A stretch of DNA of 59,624 bases, taken from the NCBI GenBank assembly GCA_017634455.1, contig JAGBNK010000017.1, positions 1 to 59,624 of the forward strand, written 5' to 3'. Source of the DNA: Lachnospiraceae bacterium. Lineage in GTDB: Bacteria > Bacillota > Clostridia > Lachnospirales > Lachnospiraceae. Below, piece after piece: positions 25,051 through 33,190 of the stretch. Position 1 is the stretch's first letter; every line of letters begins with the position of its first letter. Made by a program: the position numbers and the translations under genes. The notes under the pieces were generated by a model, which was not told where the DNA came from, made no database searches, and saw only the letters and a program-made list of their open reading frames with translations.

Positions 25051-26799
25051 TTATTCTACGTCCTGAAGAGCCGCAAAATTTTCTTCTCCAGTTCTCACCT
25101 TTACAACTCTCTCCACATCATATACGAAGATTTTGCCATCTCCAATATGGCCTGTGTATAGGACTTTCTTCACAGTTTCTATTACATCCTTTACAGGAAC
25201 TGCGCAGACAACTACATCCACACGAATCTTTGGAAGAAGTGATGCTTCCACTGCAACTCCACGATAGTATTCAGGAGTACCCTTCTGAACACCACATCCC
25301 ATTACATGAGAAACTGTCATACCAGTGATTCCAAGTTTCATAAGAGCATTCTTGAGCTTCTCTAAATTTCTCTCTCTGCAGAGGATCTCCACCTTGGTCA
25401 TCTTTGGTCTGCCCTCTGGAACTGTATTTCCAACCATAACAGGTACAGCTTTTACCTCTGGCACATCACCAGTAACCTGACTCATATCATCATTTTCGTC
25501 ATAGGCAATACCGAATGAATCATCAACCACTTCAAATCCGGCATAAGCTGATAGAAGACCATGTTCCATCTGATCAAGACCGATTATCTCTTCTTCCTCA
25601 GAAACTCTAAGTCCAATTGTCTTCTTGATTAAACCAAATGCAATTGTAGCAAGAACTACAGTCCACACAGCTGTTACTACAATTCCTCCAAGCTGTTTTC
25701 CAAGCTGTAATAATCCACCGCCATAGAAGAGGCCTTCTTCAATTCCTGCCAGGGCAAATCCCGGTGCTGTCTCAGTAGCAAATAATCCAACTGCAATTGT
25801 TCCCCAGATACCATTGAGCATATGAACTGCAACAGCTCCAACTGGGTCATCAACATGTACTACATAATCTGTGAACCATACACCTACAATAACCAATACG
25901 CCTGCTACCAATCCAATGATTGCAGCTCCCAGGCAGTCTGTAACATCACAAGGGGCAGTGATTGCTACAAGACCTGCAAGAGCAGCATTTAAACACATAG
26001 CCACATCAGGCTTACCATATCTCACCCAGGTAACAATCATACATGTAACAGTTGCAACTGCAGGAGCCACTGTTGTTGTAAGAAATACTGAACCAAGGGT
26101 ATCAATATCAGTTGCAGCTGCTCCATTAAATCCATACCATCCAAGCCACAGGATAAATACACCAAGTGCTGCAGCTACCAGATTGTGTCCTGGGAAAGCA
26201 TTTACTTTCACAACCTTGCCATTCTTATCCTTTACAAATTTACCAATACGAGGTCCAAGGATTGATGCACCGATAAGAGCACATATACCACCTACCATAT
26301 GAATACAGTTTGATCCGGCATAATCATGGAATCCCCACTGTGCCAGAAATCCTCCGCCCCATGTCCAGTGAGCTTCAATAGGGTAAATAATAGCAGAGAT
26401 TATTGCTGAATAGATGCAATAGCTGGAGAACTTGGTACGCTCTGCCATTGATCCAGATACAATGGTGGCTGTTGTTGCACAAAATACCAGGTTAAATACA
26501 AATGCTGAATAATCAAAATTTGCATAATTGGTAAATACATCAAAAGAAAAACCTCCAACAAATCCATTTAAAATATTCTCTCCCAACATTAAAGACGCGC
26601 CACATATAAACCACATTACTGTACCAATACAGAAATCCATGAGGTTCTTCATAATAATATTGCCCGCATTCTTGGATCTGGTAAAACCAGCCTCACACAT
26701 TGTAAATCCTGCCTGCATCCAAAATACCAAGGCGGCTCCGATTAGAAACCAGACGCCATATACTTCGGAGTTTATTGCTTCCATAATTTGTTCTGTCAT
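25051..26799 (-). CDS. Ammonium transporter fused to a P-II signalling domain
   Basis: This 582-aa protein joins an Amt/Rh channel (residues about 1-410, eleven helices) to a complete P-II (GlnB/GlnK-type) domain (about 465-575) through a linker. The twin pore histidines are present (CIHMVGG near 167, AVHMLNG near 325). The P-II part has the ATP/2-oxoglutarate residues GVQKG (Gln39 equivalent), LLPK (Lys58 equivalent), TGHIGDGKIFVYDV and VRTGEE. The T-loop residue uridylylated in enteric GlnB (Tyr51) is Val here (RGVAVEAS). The fusion should let the P-II T-loop gate the channel from within the same chain, driven by nucleotides and 2-oxoglutarate rather than uridylylation; that is inference. 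The ATG at 26799 is preferred, with AGGAGG 8 bases upstream. Confidence 0.94.
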   Translation of the reverse strand: MTEQIMEAINSEVYGVWFLIGAALVFWMQAGFTMCEAGFTRSKNAGNIIMKNLMDFCIGTVMWFICGASLMLGENILNGFVGGFSFDVFTNYANFDYSAFVFNLVFCATTATIVSGSMAERTKFSSYCIYSAIISAIIYPIEAHWTWGGGFLAQWGFHDYAGSNCIHMVGGICALIGASILGPRIGKFVKDKNGKVVKVNAFPGHNLVAAALGVFILWLGWYGFNGAAATDIDTLGSVFLTTTVAPAVATVTCMIVTWVRYGKPDVAMCLNAALAGLVAITAPCDVTDCLGAAIIGLVAGVLVIVGVWFTDYVVHVDDPVGAVAVHMLNGIWGTIAVGLFATETAPGFALAGIEEGLFYGGGLLQLGKQLGGIVVTAVWTVVLATIAFGLIKKTIGLRVSEEEEIIGLDQMEHGLLSAYAGFEVVDDSFGIAYDENDDMSQVTGDVPEVKAVPVMVGNTVPEGRPKMTKVEILCRERNLEKLKNALMKLGITGMTVSHVMGCGVQKGTPEYYRGVAVEASLLPKIRVDVVVCAVPVKDVIETVKKVLYTGHIGDGKIFVYDVERVVKVRTGEENFAALQDVE

Positions 26800-26900
26800 T
26801 TTCATTTCCTCCTAGTAGTTTTTTCTATAATTAAGAGCCTGCGCATTTATAAACTTACGCTTATATGAAATATAAAATCCATCAGATTTTTTCATTAAAA

Positions 26901-26940
26901 ATGGGGCATCTCCTCATCTCGGAGACACCCCATTGTGCTC
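26901..26940 (-). promoter_or_regulatory. Candidate ANTAR attenuator upstream of amt
   Basis: A strong terminator (13-bp stem, arms 26901-26913 and 26921-26933, then five Us) lies between glnN and amt. Overlapping its 5' arm is a smaller hairpin (26922-26940) with stem GAGCAC paired to GUG-CUC around one bulged U, and hexaloop AAUGGG, which has A1 and G4. A possible weak first hairpin around an AAGGC loop lies at 26965-26977. The site may therefore be an attenuator for amt under the NitR-like protein, or simply the glnN terminator. Confidence 0.55.
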
Positions 26941-26998
26941 ATAACTATTATGATTATTATATTAAGCCTTTTAAAAGCTCATTGGATAATACAGTGAA

Positions 26999-29095
26999 TT
27001 ATTTAACACTATACAAAATTTCACCATATGTAGGATATGGCCAAATATCACTCGGAATAACAGTTTCAAGTTCATCAACTGCCACACGAAGTTCATTCAT
27101 ATCAGCGAAAATTACATCGTGATGGAACTTAGCCAATTCATATGTATTCTCAATCTCACCTGCCTTGGCAATATCAGCCTCAAGCTTTTCCAGACCTGCA
27201 TCCATTGTTTCTGTAAGCTGTGCAGCTCTCTGGAGCTTCTTCTTCTGAGTATCACTTGGCACAGGTACACCAACTGCTGCCTTGGCATTAATTGCATTTG
27301 CCAGGAAAGTCTCATAATCAGTTGCTGCTGCCATGATATCCTTCTTCACCATAGATTCAAAAGTAAGTGCTTCAATATCAATTACCTTGGCATATTTCTC
27401 CAACTCAATCTCATAACGGCTCATTAACTCGCCCTCTGTAAATACCTTATGCTTGGTAAATACATCGATTGACTTCTGAGATACGAAGCTTGGAAGCGCA
27501 TCCACTGTAGATACGAGATTTGCCAAGCCTCTCTTCTTAGCTTCCTCAACCCATTCAGGAGAATATCCATTTCCGTTAAATATGATTCTCTTGTGAGCAG
27601 TTAACTCTCTCTTAACCAAATCATTTAATGCCTTGTCGAAGTCCTTGGCTCCCTCTAATTCTTCTGCAAATAAATCAAGTGCCTCTGCCACGATTGTATT
27701 CAATACAATATTTGGACCAGAGATAGAAGCAGCAGAACCTAAAGATCTAAACTCGAACTTGTTTCCAGTAAAGGCAAATGGAGATGTTCTATTTCTATCT
27801 GTTGTATCCTGTGAAATTGGTGGCAATACAGTAGCACCGATGGACATTAATTTCTTCTTTTTGTCCACATAGTCTGTGCCATCGATAATAGATTCCACAA
27901 TGGCCTCAAGCTCATCTCCTAAAAACATTGAGATAATAGCAGGAGGTGCCTCATTAGCTCCAAGTCTATGATCATTTCCTGCACTAGCAACAGACACACG
28001 GAGTAATTCCTGATAATCGTCCACAGCCTTGATTACTGCTGTAAGGAACAACAGGAACTGAGCGTTTTGGGAAGGAGTTTTACCTGGCTCCAACAGGTTC
28101 ACTCCGGTATCCGTTGATATAGACCAGTTGTTGTGTTTACCAGAACCATTTACACCTGCAAAAGGTTTCTCATGTAAGAGACATGTCATACCATGTCTTG
28201 CTGCAACAGTCTTCATCATCTCCATTGTGAGCTGGTTGTGATCTGTTGCTATATTAGTGGTTGAGAAAACCGGTGCCAATTCATGCTGTGCAGGTGCAAC
28301 CTCGTTGTGCTTGGTCTTGGCCAACACACCCAGTTTCCACAACTCCTCGTCTAACTCTTTCATAAATGCAGATACTCTAGGTTTAATAGTACCAAAGTAA
28401 TGGTCATCAAGCTCCTGTCCCTTTGGAGGCTTAGCTCCAAACAAAGTTCTGCCTGTATAAATCAAATCCGGTCTTGCATTGTACATCTCAGCATCAATGA
28501 GGAAGTACTCCTGCTCTGGACCTACTGTAGTGATTACTCTGTTAACATCTTCATTTCCAAATAATTTCAAAATTCTAACTGCCTGCTTATCAAGAGCCTG
28601 CATAGAACGAAGAAGTGGTGTCTTCTTATCAAGAGCCTCTCCTGAATAAGAACAGAATGCTGTTGGAATACAAAGTGTATCATCCTTGATAAATGCATAA
28701 GAAGTTGGATCCCATGCTGTATATCCTCTGGCTTCAAATGTAGCTCTAAGACCACCTGAAGGGAATGATGAAGCATCAGGCTCACCCTTTACAAGCTCCT
28801 TGCCGGAAAACGCCATAATCACCTTGCCGCCTTCTTCCGGCTGAATAAATGAATCATGCTTCTCAGCTGTCACTCCTGTCATAGGCTGGAACCAATGTGT
28901 AAAATGGGTAGCTCCCTGCTCAATTGCCCAATCTTTCATAGCATGTGCTACGACCTTGGCAACTTCTAATTCCAATTCTGCTCCATCTTCAATAGTCTTC
29001 TTCAGAGCTTTGTAAGTCTCCTTTGGAAGTCTTTCCTTCATTACCTTGTCATTGAATACTTTGCTTCCAAAAATTTCTGTTACATTCATTGTCAT
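26999..29095 (-). CDS. glnN: Glutamine synthetase, type III
   Basis: This 698-aa protein belongs to the large GSIII family of Bacteroides, Butyrivibrio and cyanobacteria, which catalyses the same reaction as GlnA but shares little sequence with it. Family segments include [16 protein letters not shown] at the N terminus, [80 protein letters not shown] and the C-terminal SDIWPYPTY. The ATG at 29095 ([11 protein letters not shown]) is chosen because AGGAG lies 9 bases upstream and it matches other GSIII starts; an extra 22 residues are open upstream. It follows asnB by 86 bases with no terminator between, so the two are probably co-transcribed. Confidence 0.95.
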   Translation of the reverse strand: MTMNVTEIFGSKVFNDKVMKERLPKETYKALKKTIEDGAELELEVAKVVAHAMKDWAIEQGATHFTHWFQPMTGVTAEKHDSFIQPEEGGKVIMAFSGKELVKGEPDASSFPSGGLRATFEARGYTAWDPTSYAFIKDDTLCIPTAFCSYSGEALDKKTPLLRSMQALDKQAVRILKLFGNEDVNRVITTVGPEQEYFLIDAEMYNARPDLIYTGRTLFGAKPPKGQELDDHYFGTIKPRVSAFMKELDEELWKLGVLAKTKHNEVAPAQHELAPVFSTTNIATDHNQLTMEMMKTVAARHGMTCLLHEKPFAGVNGSGKHNNWSISTDTGVNLLEPGKTPSQNAQFLLFLTAVIKAVDDYQELLRVSVASAGNDHRLGANEAPPAIISMFLGDELEAIVESIIDGTDYVDKKKKLMSIGATVLPPISQDTTDRNRTSPFAFTGNKFEFRSLGSAASISGPNIVLNTIVAEALDLFAEELEGAKDFDKALNDLVKRELTAHKRIIFNGNGYSPEWVEEAKKRGLANLVSTVDALPSFVSQKSIDVFTKHKVFTEGELMSRYEIELEKYAKVIDIEALTFESMVKKDIMAAATDYETFLANAINAKAAVGVPVPSDTQKKKLQRAAQLTETMDAGLEKLEADIAKAGEIENTYELAKFHHDVIFADMNELRVAVDELETVIPSDIWPYPTYGEILYSVK

Positions 29096-29181
29096 AATCT
29101 TGGTCTCCTTTTCTTCTACATTTTCTATGTATATTTCACACTTCGACATTTTCATATCCATGTATGCTTCTTAGGTTATTG

Positions 29182-30768
29182 CTATTTACCGCTGGCACCA
29201 TAGTTCTTTAAAACTCTGGCACTTGGATCATTGACATTACAATTCTCCCAGTTTCTATTTGGCATCCAGAAGTCTGCTACCATCTCAGCCTGTCCAGGAT
29301 AATATTTCTCAAAAATCTCTCTATACAGAAGCGATTCAGCAGTAAATGGTGTTGCAAAGCTATATTTCTTGGAAGCCTCTGCCACATCCTCCTCTGTATA
29401 AATACCCTCTGCATATTCCTTGAGATAATCAACCATGGAATGTCCTACCGCATCTGAAAAAGCAGCCTTTTCTCTAAAGAGAATATCATGTGGTAAATAA
29501 TCTCCCTCCTCAAATGCATGTCTGAGTAGATACTTACCTTTGTTGTACTTATTCATCTTCATTTCCGGGTTAATGCTCATGACATATTCCACGAAATTCA
29601 AATCACCAAATGGAACTCTTGCCTCCATAGAATTTACCGAGATACATCTGTCCGCTCGAAGCACATCATACATATACAACTCTCTCAGTCTCTTCTCAGC
29701 TTCTTTCTGAAACTCTTCAGCACTTGGTGCGAAGTCTGTATATTTATATCCGAATATTTCATCTGAAATCTCACCAGTTAACAGTACTCGAATGTCTGGG
29801 TTTACTTTCTTGATTCCTTTACAAATCAGATACATACCCATGGAAGCTCTGATTGTTGTAATATCATAAGTTCCAAGTGCTGCAATAACTTCCTCCAGAC
29901 TTTCTATCACCAGATTCTTGTTGATTATTATTTCCTGATGTTCCGTTCCAAGGTACTCTGCAACCTCCCGGGCATATTTCAGATCAATTGCATCCTCATT
30001 CATTCCTATGGCATATGTCCTGATTGGTTTATTTAACAGTTTCTGAGAGATTGCACATACAAGAGAAGAATCAAGTCCTCCTGAAAGTAGAAATCCCACA
30101 GGTGCATCTGCATCCAGTCTTTTCTCAACTCCAGCCACAAGCAAATCATGTATCTTGCCACAGGCTTCTTCCAAATCATCCTGACTATATGTCTGCCTTG
30201 CAGCCACATCCCTGTAAGATACAAATCTGCCACCTACGTAATAATGTCCCGGTGGAAAAGGATAAATCCTGTCACATAACCCAACCAGATTCTTGGCTTC
30301 AGAGGCAAACATAATTGCATCTTCTCTATCGTATCCATAGAACAAAGGTCTGATTCCAATTGGATCTCTTGCGGCTATCAGATTATCCATCTTGCTGTCA
30401 TATATAACCATTGCAAATTCAGCATCCAGCTTTGCAAACATATCCAGCCCATATTCTCTATACATTGGCAGAATTATTTCACAATCTGAGTCACTCTTAA
30501 ATTCATATCCTCTGGATATCAACTCCTCTTTCTCCTGTCGGAATCCATACAATTCTCCATTGCATATTACATAGTTGCCATCTAACTCAAAAGGTTGCAT
30601 TCCACTTTCATCCAGGCCCATAATAGCCAATCTCTGAAATCCCAATATTGAATCAGAGATTTCAATGATTTCTTCCATATCCGGTCCTCTAGATTTTGTT
30701 TTGGCAAATGCTTCCTTAAAGTCAGCTTTCGATATATGCGCCTTAGATAAAGCCATTATTGAACACAT
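29182..30768 (-). CDS. asnB: Asparagine synthase B (glutamine-hydrolysing)
   Basis: AsnB makes asparagine from aspartate, ATP and the amide of glutamine. The start at 30768 is fixed by chemistry: the catalytic Cys must be residue 2 after Met removal (MCSIMALSK), and GGAAGGAGA lies just upstream. The 528-aa protein has the Ntn glutaminase (residues 1-205, with LAIMGLDESGMQPF and NGELYGF) and the synthetase domain with the pyrophosphatase loop LLSGGLDSSL near residue 232. It is the first gene after a strong promoter and a two-hairpin, two-terminator leader much like that of pyrG, and it leads into glnN. Nitrogen-responsive expression through the NitR-like protein is inferred. Confidence 0.95.
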   Translation of the reverse strand: MCSIMALSKAHISKADFKEAFAKTKSRGPDMEEIIEISDSILGFQRLAIMGLDESGMQPFELDGNYVICNGELYGFRQEKEELISRGYEFKSDSDCEIILPMYREYGLDMFAKLDAEFAMVIYDSKMDNLIAARDPIGIRPLFYGYDREDAIMFASEAKNLVGLCDRIYPFPPGHYYVGGRFVSYRDVAARQTYSQDDLEEACGKIHDLLVAGVEKRLDADAPVGFLLSGGLDSSLVCAISQKLLNKPIRTYAIGMNEDAIDLKYAREVAEYLGTEHQEIIINKNLVIESLEEVIAALGTYDITTIRASMGMYLICKGIKKVNPDIRVLLTGEISDEIFGYKYTDFAPSAEEFQKEAEKRLRELYMYDVLRADRCISVNSMEARVPFGDLNFVEYVMSINPEMKMNKYNKGKYLLRHAFEEGDYLPHDILFREKAAFSDAVGHSMVDYLKEYAEGIYTEEDVAEASKKYSFATPFTAESLLYREIFEKYYPGQAEMVADFWMPNRNWENCNVNDPSARVLKNYGASGK

Positions 30769-30815
30769 ATCTATTCTCCTTCCCTTTTGCCATATATAAT
30801 CTTCAAACAAACACA

Positions 30816-30852
30816 AAAGGCGCCGGTAGTTATACAACTAACCGACGCCTTT
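30816..30852 (-). terminator. Terminator T2 in the asnB leader
   Basis: Stem AAAGGCGUCGG/CCGGCGCCUUU extended by UAGUU/AACUA, followed by a U-rich but interrupted run. It is mutually exclusive with hairpin P2. Confidence 0.75.
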
Positions 30853-30870
30853 GTCGTGAAAATAAAAATA

Positions 30871-30898
30871 GCGCTTTGATTACTTCTAATCAAAGCGC
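30871..30898 (-). terminator. Terminator T1 in the asnB leader
   Basis: Perfect stem GCGCUUUGAUUA/UAAUCAAAGCGC with loop GAAG, followed by a U-rich run. It is mutually exclusive with hairpin P1. Confidence 0.85.
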
Positions 30899-30917
30899 CT
30901 TTGCTTTTATGTTGGAT

Positions 30918-30946
30918 ACTATAATCTAAATTAGATTGATTGTCAA
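30918..30946 (-). promoter_or_regulatory. Sigma-A promoter of asnB
   Basis: TTGACA (30946-30941), a 17-bp spacer holding the dyad ATCTAATTTAGAT, and TATAGT (30923-30918) on the minus strand. The transcript should start near 30911, a few bases before hairpin P1. Confidence 0.88.
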
Positions 30947-30965
30947 CATTTTCACATAAATTTTT

Positions 30966-33119
30966 TTAGATATTTATCTGATTTTGATCAGCAACCTTTT
31001 CTTTCATTTTCATCATCTTATAATACAATGACTTCTGAATATACAATCTCTCGTCGGCCATTGTTACCATATCTCCCGGTTTTAAGCCATCTAATTCGTC
31101 ACCGCTGCAGGCTCCAACAGCCACTGACAGAGAATCGCAAATCTCTCCCTGCCAATTATTGAATGCCACATGCAAATCACGAATAACCTCATAATGCTTA
31201 GAAGGATCCAAATGTAATATTGCTGCGAATTCATCTCCTCCAATTCTAAATACCTTGCCATATTTTCCAAGAACTGCACTCATACAATTAGCCGCACCGA
31301 TTATTAACTCATCGCCGGCTTCGTGTCCCATGGTATCATTAGTCTTCTTCAGACCATTTAAATCCATGGCAATTATCATTGTATCCTTGGTTACATCCTT
31401 GTCATGCCAGCCATCCATAATCTCATCAAAGGCTCGTCTGTTGTATAATTCTGTCATTCCATCCTTATGAGCCATTTGATCGAACAAATCTCTTCTCTGC
31501 TTCATAGTGGAATTGATTCTTATCAATACTATTATTGTGACCACTACAATCAGGATAACAATTATTATTATGCTCTGATAATCATGAACAAAATCATCTA
31601 GAGTATAATCTGCAAGCCTCATGGCATACTTATATGTATTGGTTATGACATACTCTTTTGGAAGGCTCACTATTCCTCTGTTAATAATTGTAAGCAATTC
31701 CACATTTCCGTGATTTACAGCAATGCATCTGCTACTTGAGTCTGACAGAATCACCACATGTAAATTCTTAAACCTGGTATTATTTAGATATCCTTCCTTT
31801 CGAAGTTCATTGATAATTGTAGCATCGGTCTTATCTGTCTCCACTGATTCGAGAGCTTCATCCACCGTATCATATTCCACCACTTCCACATCAGGATAAT
31901 GCTTCACCAGATAGTCATATGCTATTTCATTCCCCTTCTTCACAGCCATCTTCTTCAGTCTCAAATCAGAATAATCACCTGCATATACCAGATTCATCTG
32001 AGTAGAAATAACTTCATTTGATAGACAGATATTATTATTGGCAGCCCAGGACACATCATTGATTACAGGAAATGCAATATCAATTTCATCCTTTTTCAGT
32101 GCATCTACCATTCTCTTGGAATCTTCATAGGATATATATTCTAATTTTAACCCTTTTGATATTCCCAGTTGCGTCATCATCTCATCCATCAGATCGCATA
32201 TTACACCTTGAGGCTCACCATTTTCTCCTTTACTTGAAAACGGCATATAATTATTTAAATATCCTATTTTTATTTCATTTTTTGATGCAAGCCACTCCTT
32301 TTCATTGTCAGACATCTGATTATTTACAGCAATGTTGCTAAAATATTTATCTGAAAGAGTATGTGCAAAATCCGGATCAAAAGAATATATGCTTCCCAAT
32401 ACCTTGTTTAATTCCGCCAGCAAATCAGGACGATTCTTCGCCACTGCAAGATAATAATCTGATCCTCCCACTCTCACCAACGGTACCATTTCGTCATCAG
32501 CAGAAACAGTATTATCAATATCAACTGTCACTCCATCACTACTTGAATCAAAATTCTCTAATCTGTCTTCATTTCCATCGAAAGTCACTATATTGATATC
32601 ATAACCACAGGATTCCTGCCAGCTCCTAAGCTGTTCCTCCATAAGGGTTCCTCTGTTTACACTGATGTCCCGTCCGTTTAAACTGCTAACATCTTTACCC
32701 GCCAAAGGACTATCCTTATGAACATATATATAATATTTTTCACTTCCCATAGGATAATCAGGAAATAATACCTTGTCCATTCTATCCGGGGATTTTGAAA
32801 TACCTGCCAAAACATCAACTTCACCATTATAGAATTTGTTGATTATCTCATCCCAATCTCCATATACATATTCATATTCCCAATTGGTATAATAAGACAC
32901 CTTTTGCAGATATTCATAAGCATATCCGCTCTTTTCCTCCTCGTCAGACATTCCTTCCATTACATTATGACTATAAAAATAGCCAACACGAACAATCTCA
33001 GGCTCTTTCTCCTGAGCATTTACCCATGTTGGCATAATATAATTCAATATTCCTGTTACCATTAAAACAAGCATAATGAAAGCCATTATTTTATTGAAAA
33101 GACATACTTTAGTTTTCAT
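30966..33119 (-). CDS. Membrane diguanylate cyclase with two solute-binding sensor domains
   Basis: This 717-aa protein has an N-terminal signal/anchor (residues about 8-35), two successive extracytoplasmic domains like family 3 solute-binding proteins (about 40-265, with YAYEYLQKVS and VDVLAGISKSPDRMD; and about 280-505, with IKIGYLNNYMPFS and GVICDLMDEMM), one transmembrane helix (about 515-538) and a C-terminal GGDEF domain with active-site motif RIGGDEF near residue 631. It should make c-di-GMP in response to bound amino acids or similar small ligands. The ATG at 33119 suits the GGGAG ribosome binding site. It lies directly upstream of the asnB promoter; a link to nitrogen sensing is tempting but not shown. 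Confidence 0.9.
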   Translation of the reverse strand: MKTKVCLFNKIMAFIMLVLMVTGILNYIMPTWVNAQEKEPEIVRVGYFYSHNVMEGMSDEEEKSGYAYEYLQKVSYYTNWEYEYVYGDWDEIINKFYNGEVDVLAGISKSPDRMDKVLFPDYPMGSEKYYIYVHKDSPLAGKDVSSLNGRDISVNRGTLMEEQLRSWQESCGYDINIVTFDGNEDRLENFDSSSDGVTVDIDNTVSADDEMVPLVRVGGSDYYLAVAKNRPDLLAELNKVLGSIYSFDPDFAHTLSDKYFSNIAVNNQMSDNEKEWLASKNEIKIGYLNNYMPFSSKGENGEPQGVICDLMDEMMTQLGISKGLKLEYISYEDSKRMVDALKKDEIDIAFPVINDVSWAANNNICLSNEVISTQMNLVYAGDYSDLRLKKMAVKKGNEIAYDYLVKHYPDVEVVEYDTVDEALESVETDKTDATIINELRKEGYLNNTRFKNLHVVILSDSSSRCIAVNHGNVELLTIINRGIVSLPKEYVITNTYKYAMRLADYTLDDFVHDYQSIIIIVILIVVVTIIVLIRINSTMKQRRDLFDQMAHKDGMTELYNRRAFDEIMDGWHDKDVTKDTMIIAMDLNGLKKTNDTMGHEAGDELIIGAANCMSAVLGKYGKVFRIGGDEFAAILHLDPSKHYEVIRDLHVAFNNWQGEICDSLSVAVGACSGDELDGLKPGDMVTMADERLYIQKSLYYKMMKMKEKVADQNQINI

Positions 33120-33157
33120 ATACATATACTCCCACTTTGACCTAGTGTCTTACTTCT

Positions 33158-33186
33158 ATATTACTATTAACGGAGTACTTATGCAA
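33158..33186 (-). promoter_or_regulatory. Promoter of the SBP-GGDEF gene
   Basis: TTGCAT (33186-33181), a 17-bp spacer and TAATAT (33163-33158) on the minus strand. The 16 bases CGTTAATAGTAATATA across the spacer and -10 also occur in the pyrG promoter. Confidence 0.65.
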
Positions 33187-33190
33187 TTAC

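Larger units (their letters stand above)
30769..30911 (-). promoter_or_regulatory. asnB antitermination leader RNA (ANTAR-type)
   Basis: On the minus strand this leader contains hairpin P1 (30892-30907, stem AAAGC/GCUUU, hexaloop AAAGGC), terminator T1 (30871-30898, perfect 12-bp stem, loop GAAG, then UAUUUUUAUUUU), hairpin P2 (30843-30856, stem CGAC/GUCG, loop AAAGGC) and terminator T2 (30816-30852, 11-bp stem plus an inner 5-bp stem, then UUUGUGUUUG). Each P hairpin overlaps the 5' arm of the matching terminator. Order, loops and the sequence CGACAAAGGCGUCGG are shared with the pyrG leader, while terminator stem sequences differ but still pair, which is compensatory change. The 5' segment AAAGGCGC can also pair with GCGCCUUU at the end of T2. 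Confidence 0.8.

Noticed and set aside
26956-26984. TATAAT at 26956-26961 as an amt promoter
   Set aside because: The matching -35 (CAATGA) fits the consensus at only one position and the start site would fall inside the weak first hairpin; left undecided.
29096-29161. Extended glnN start 22 codons upstream
   Set aside because: The extra residues do not match type III glutamine synthetases, and a good AGGAG site supports the start at 29095.
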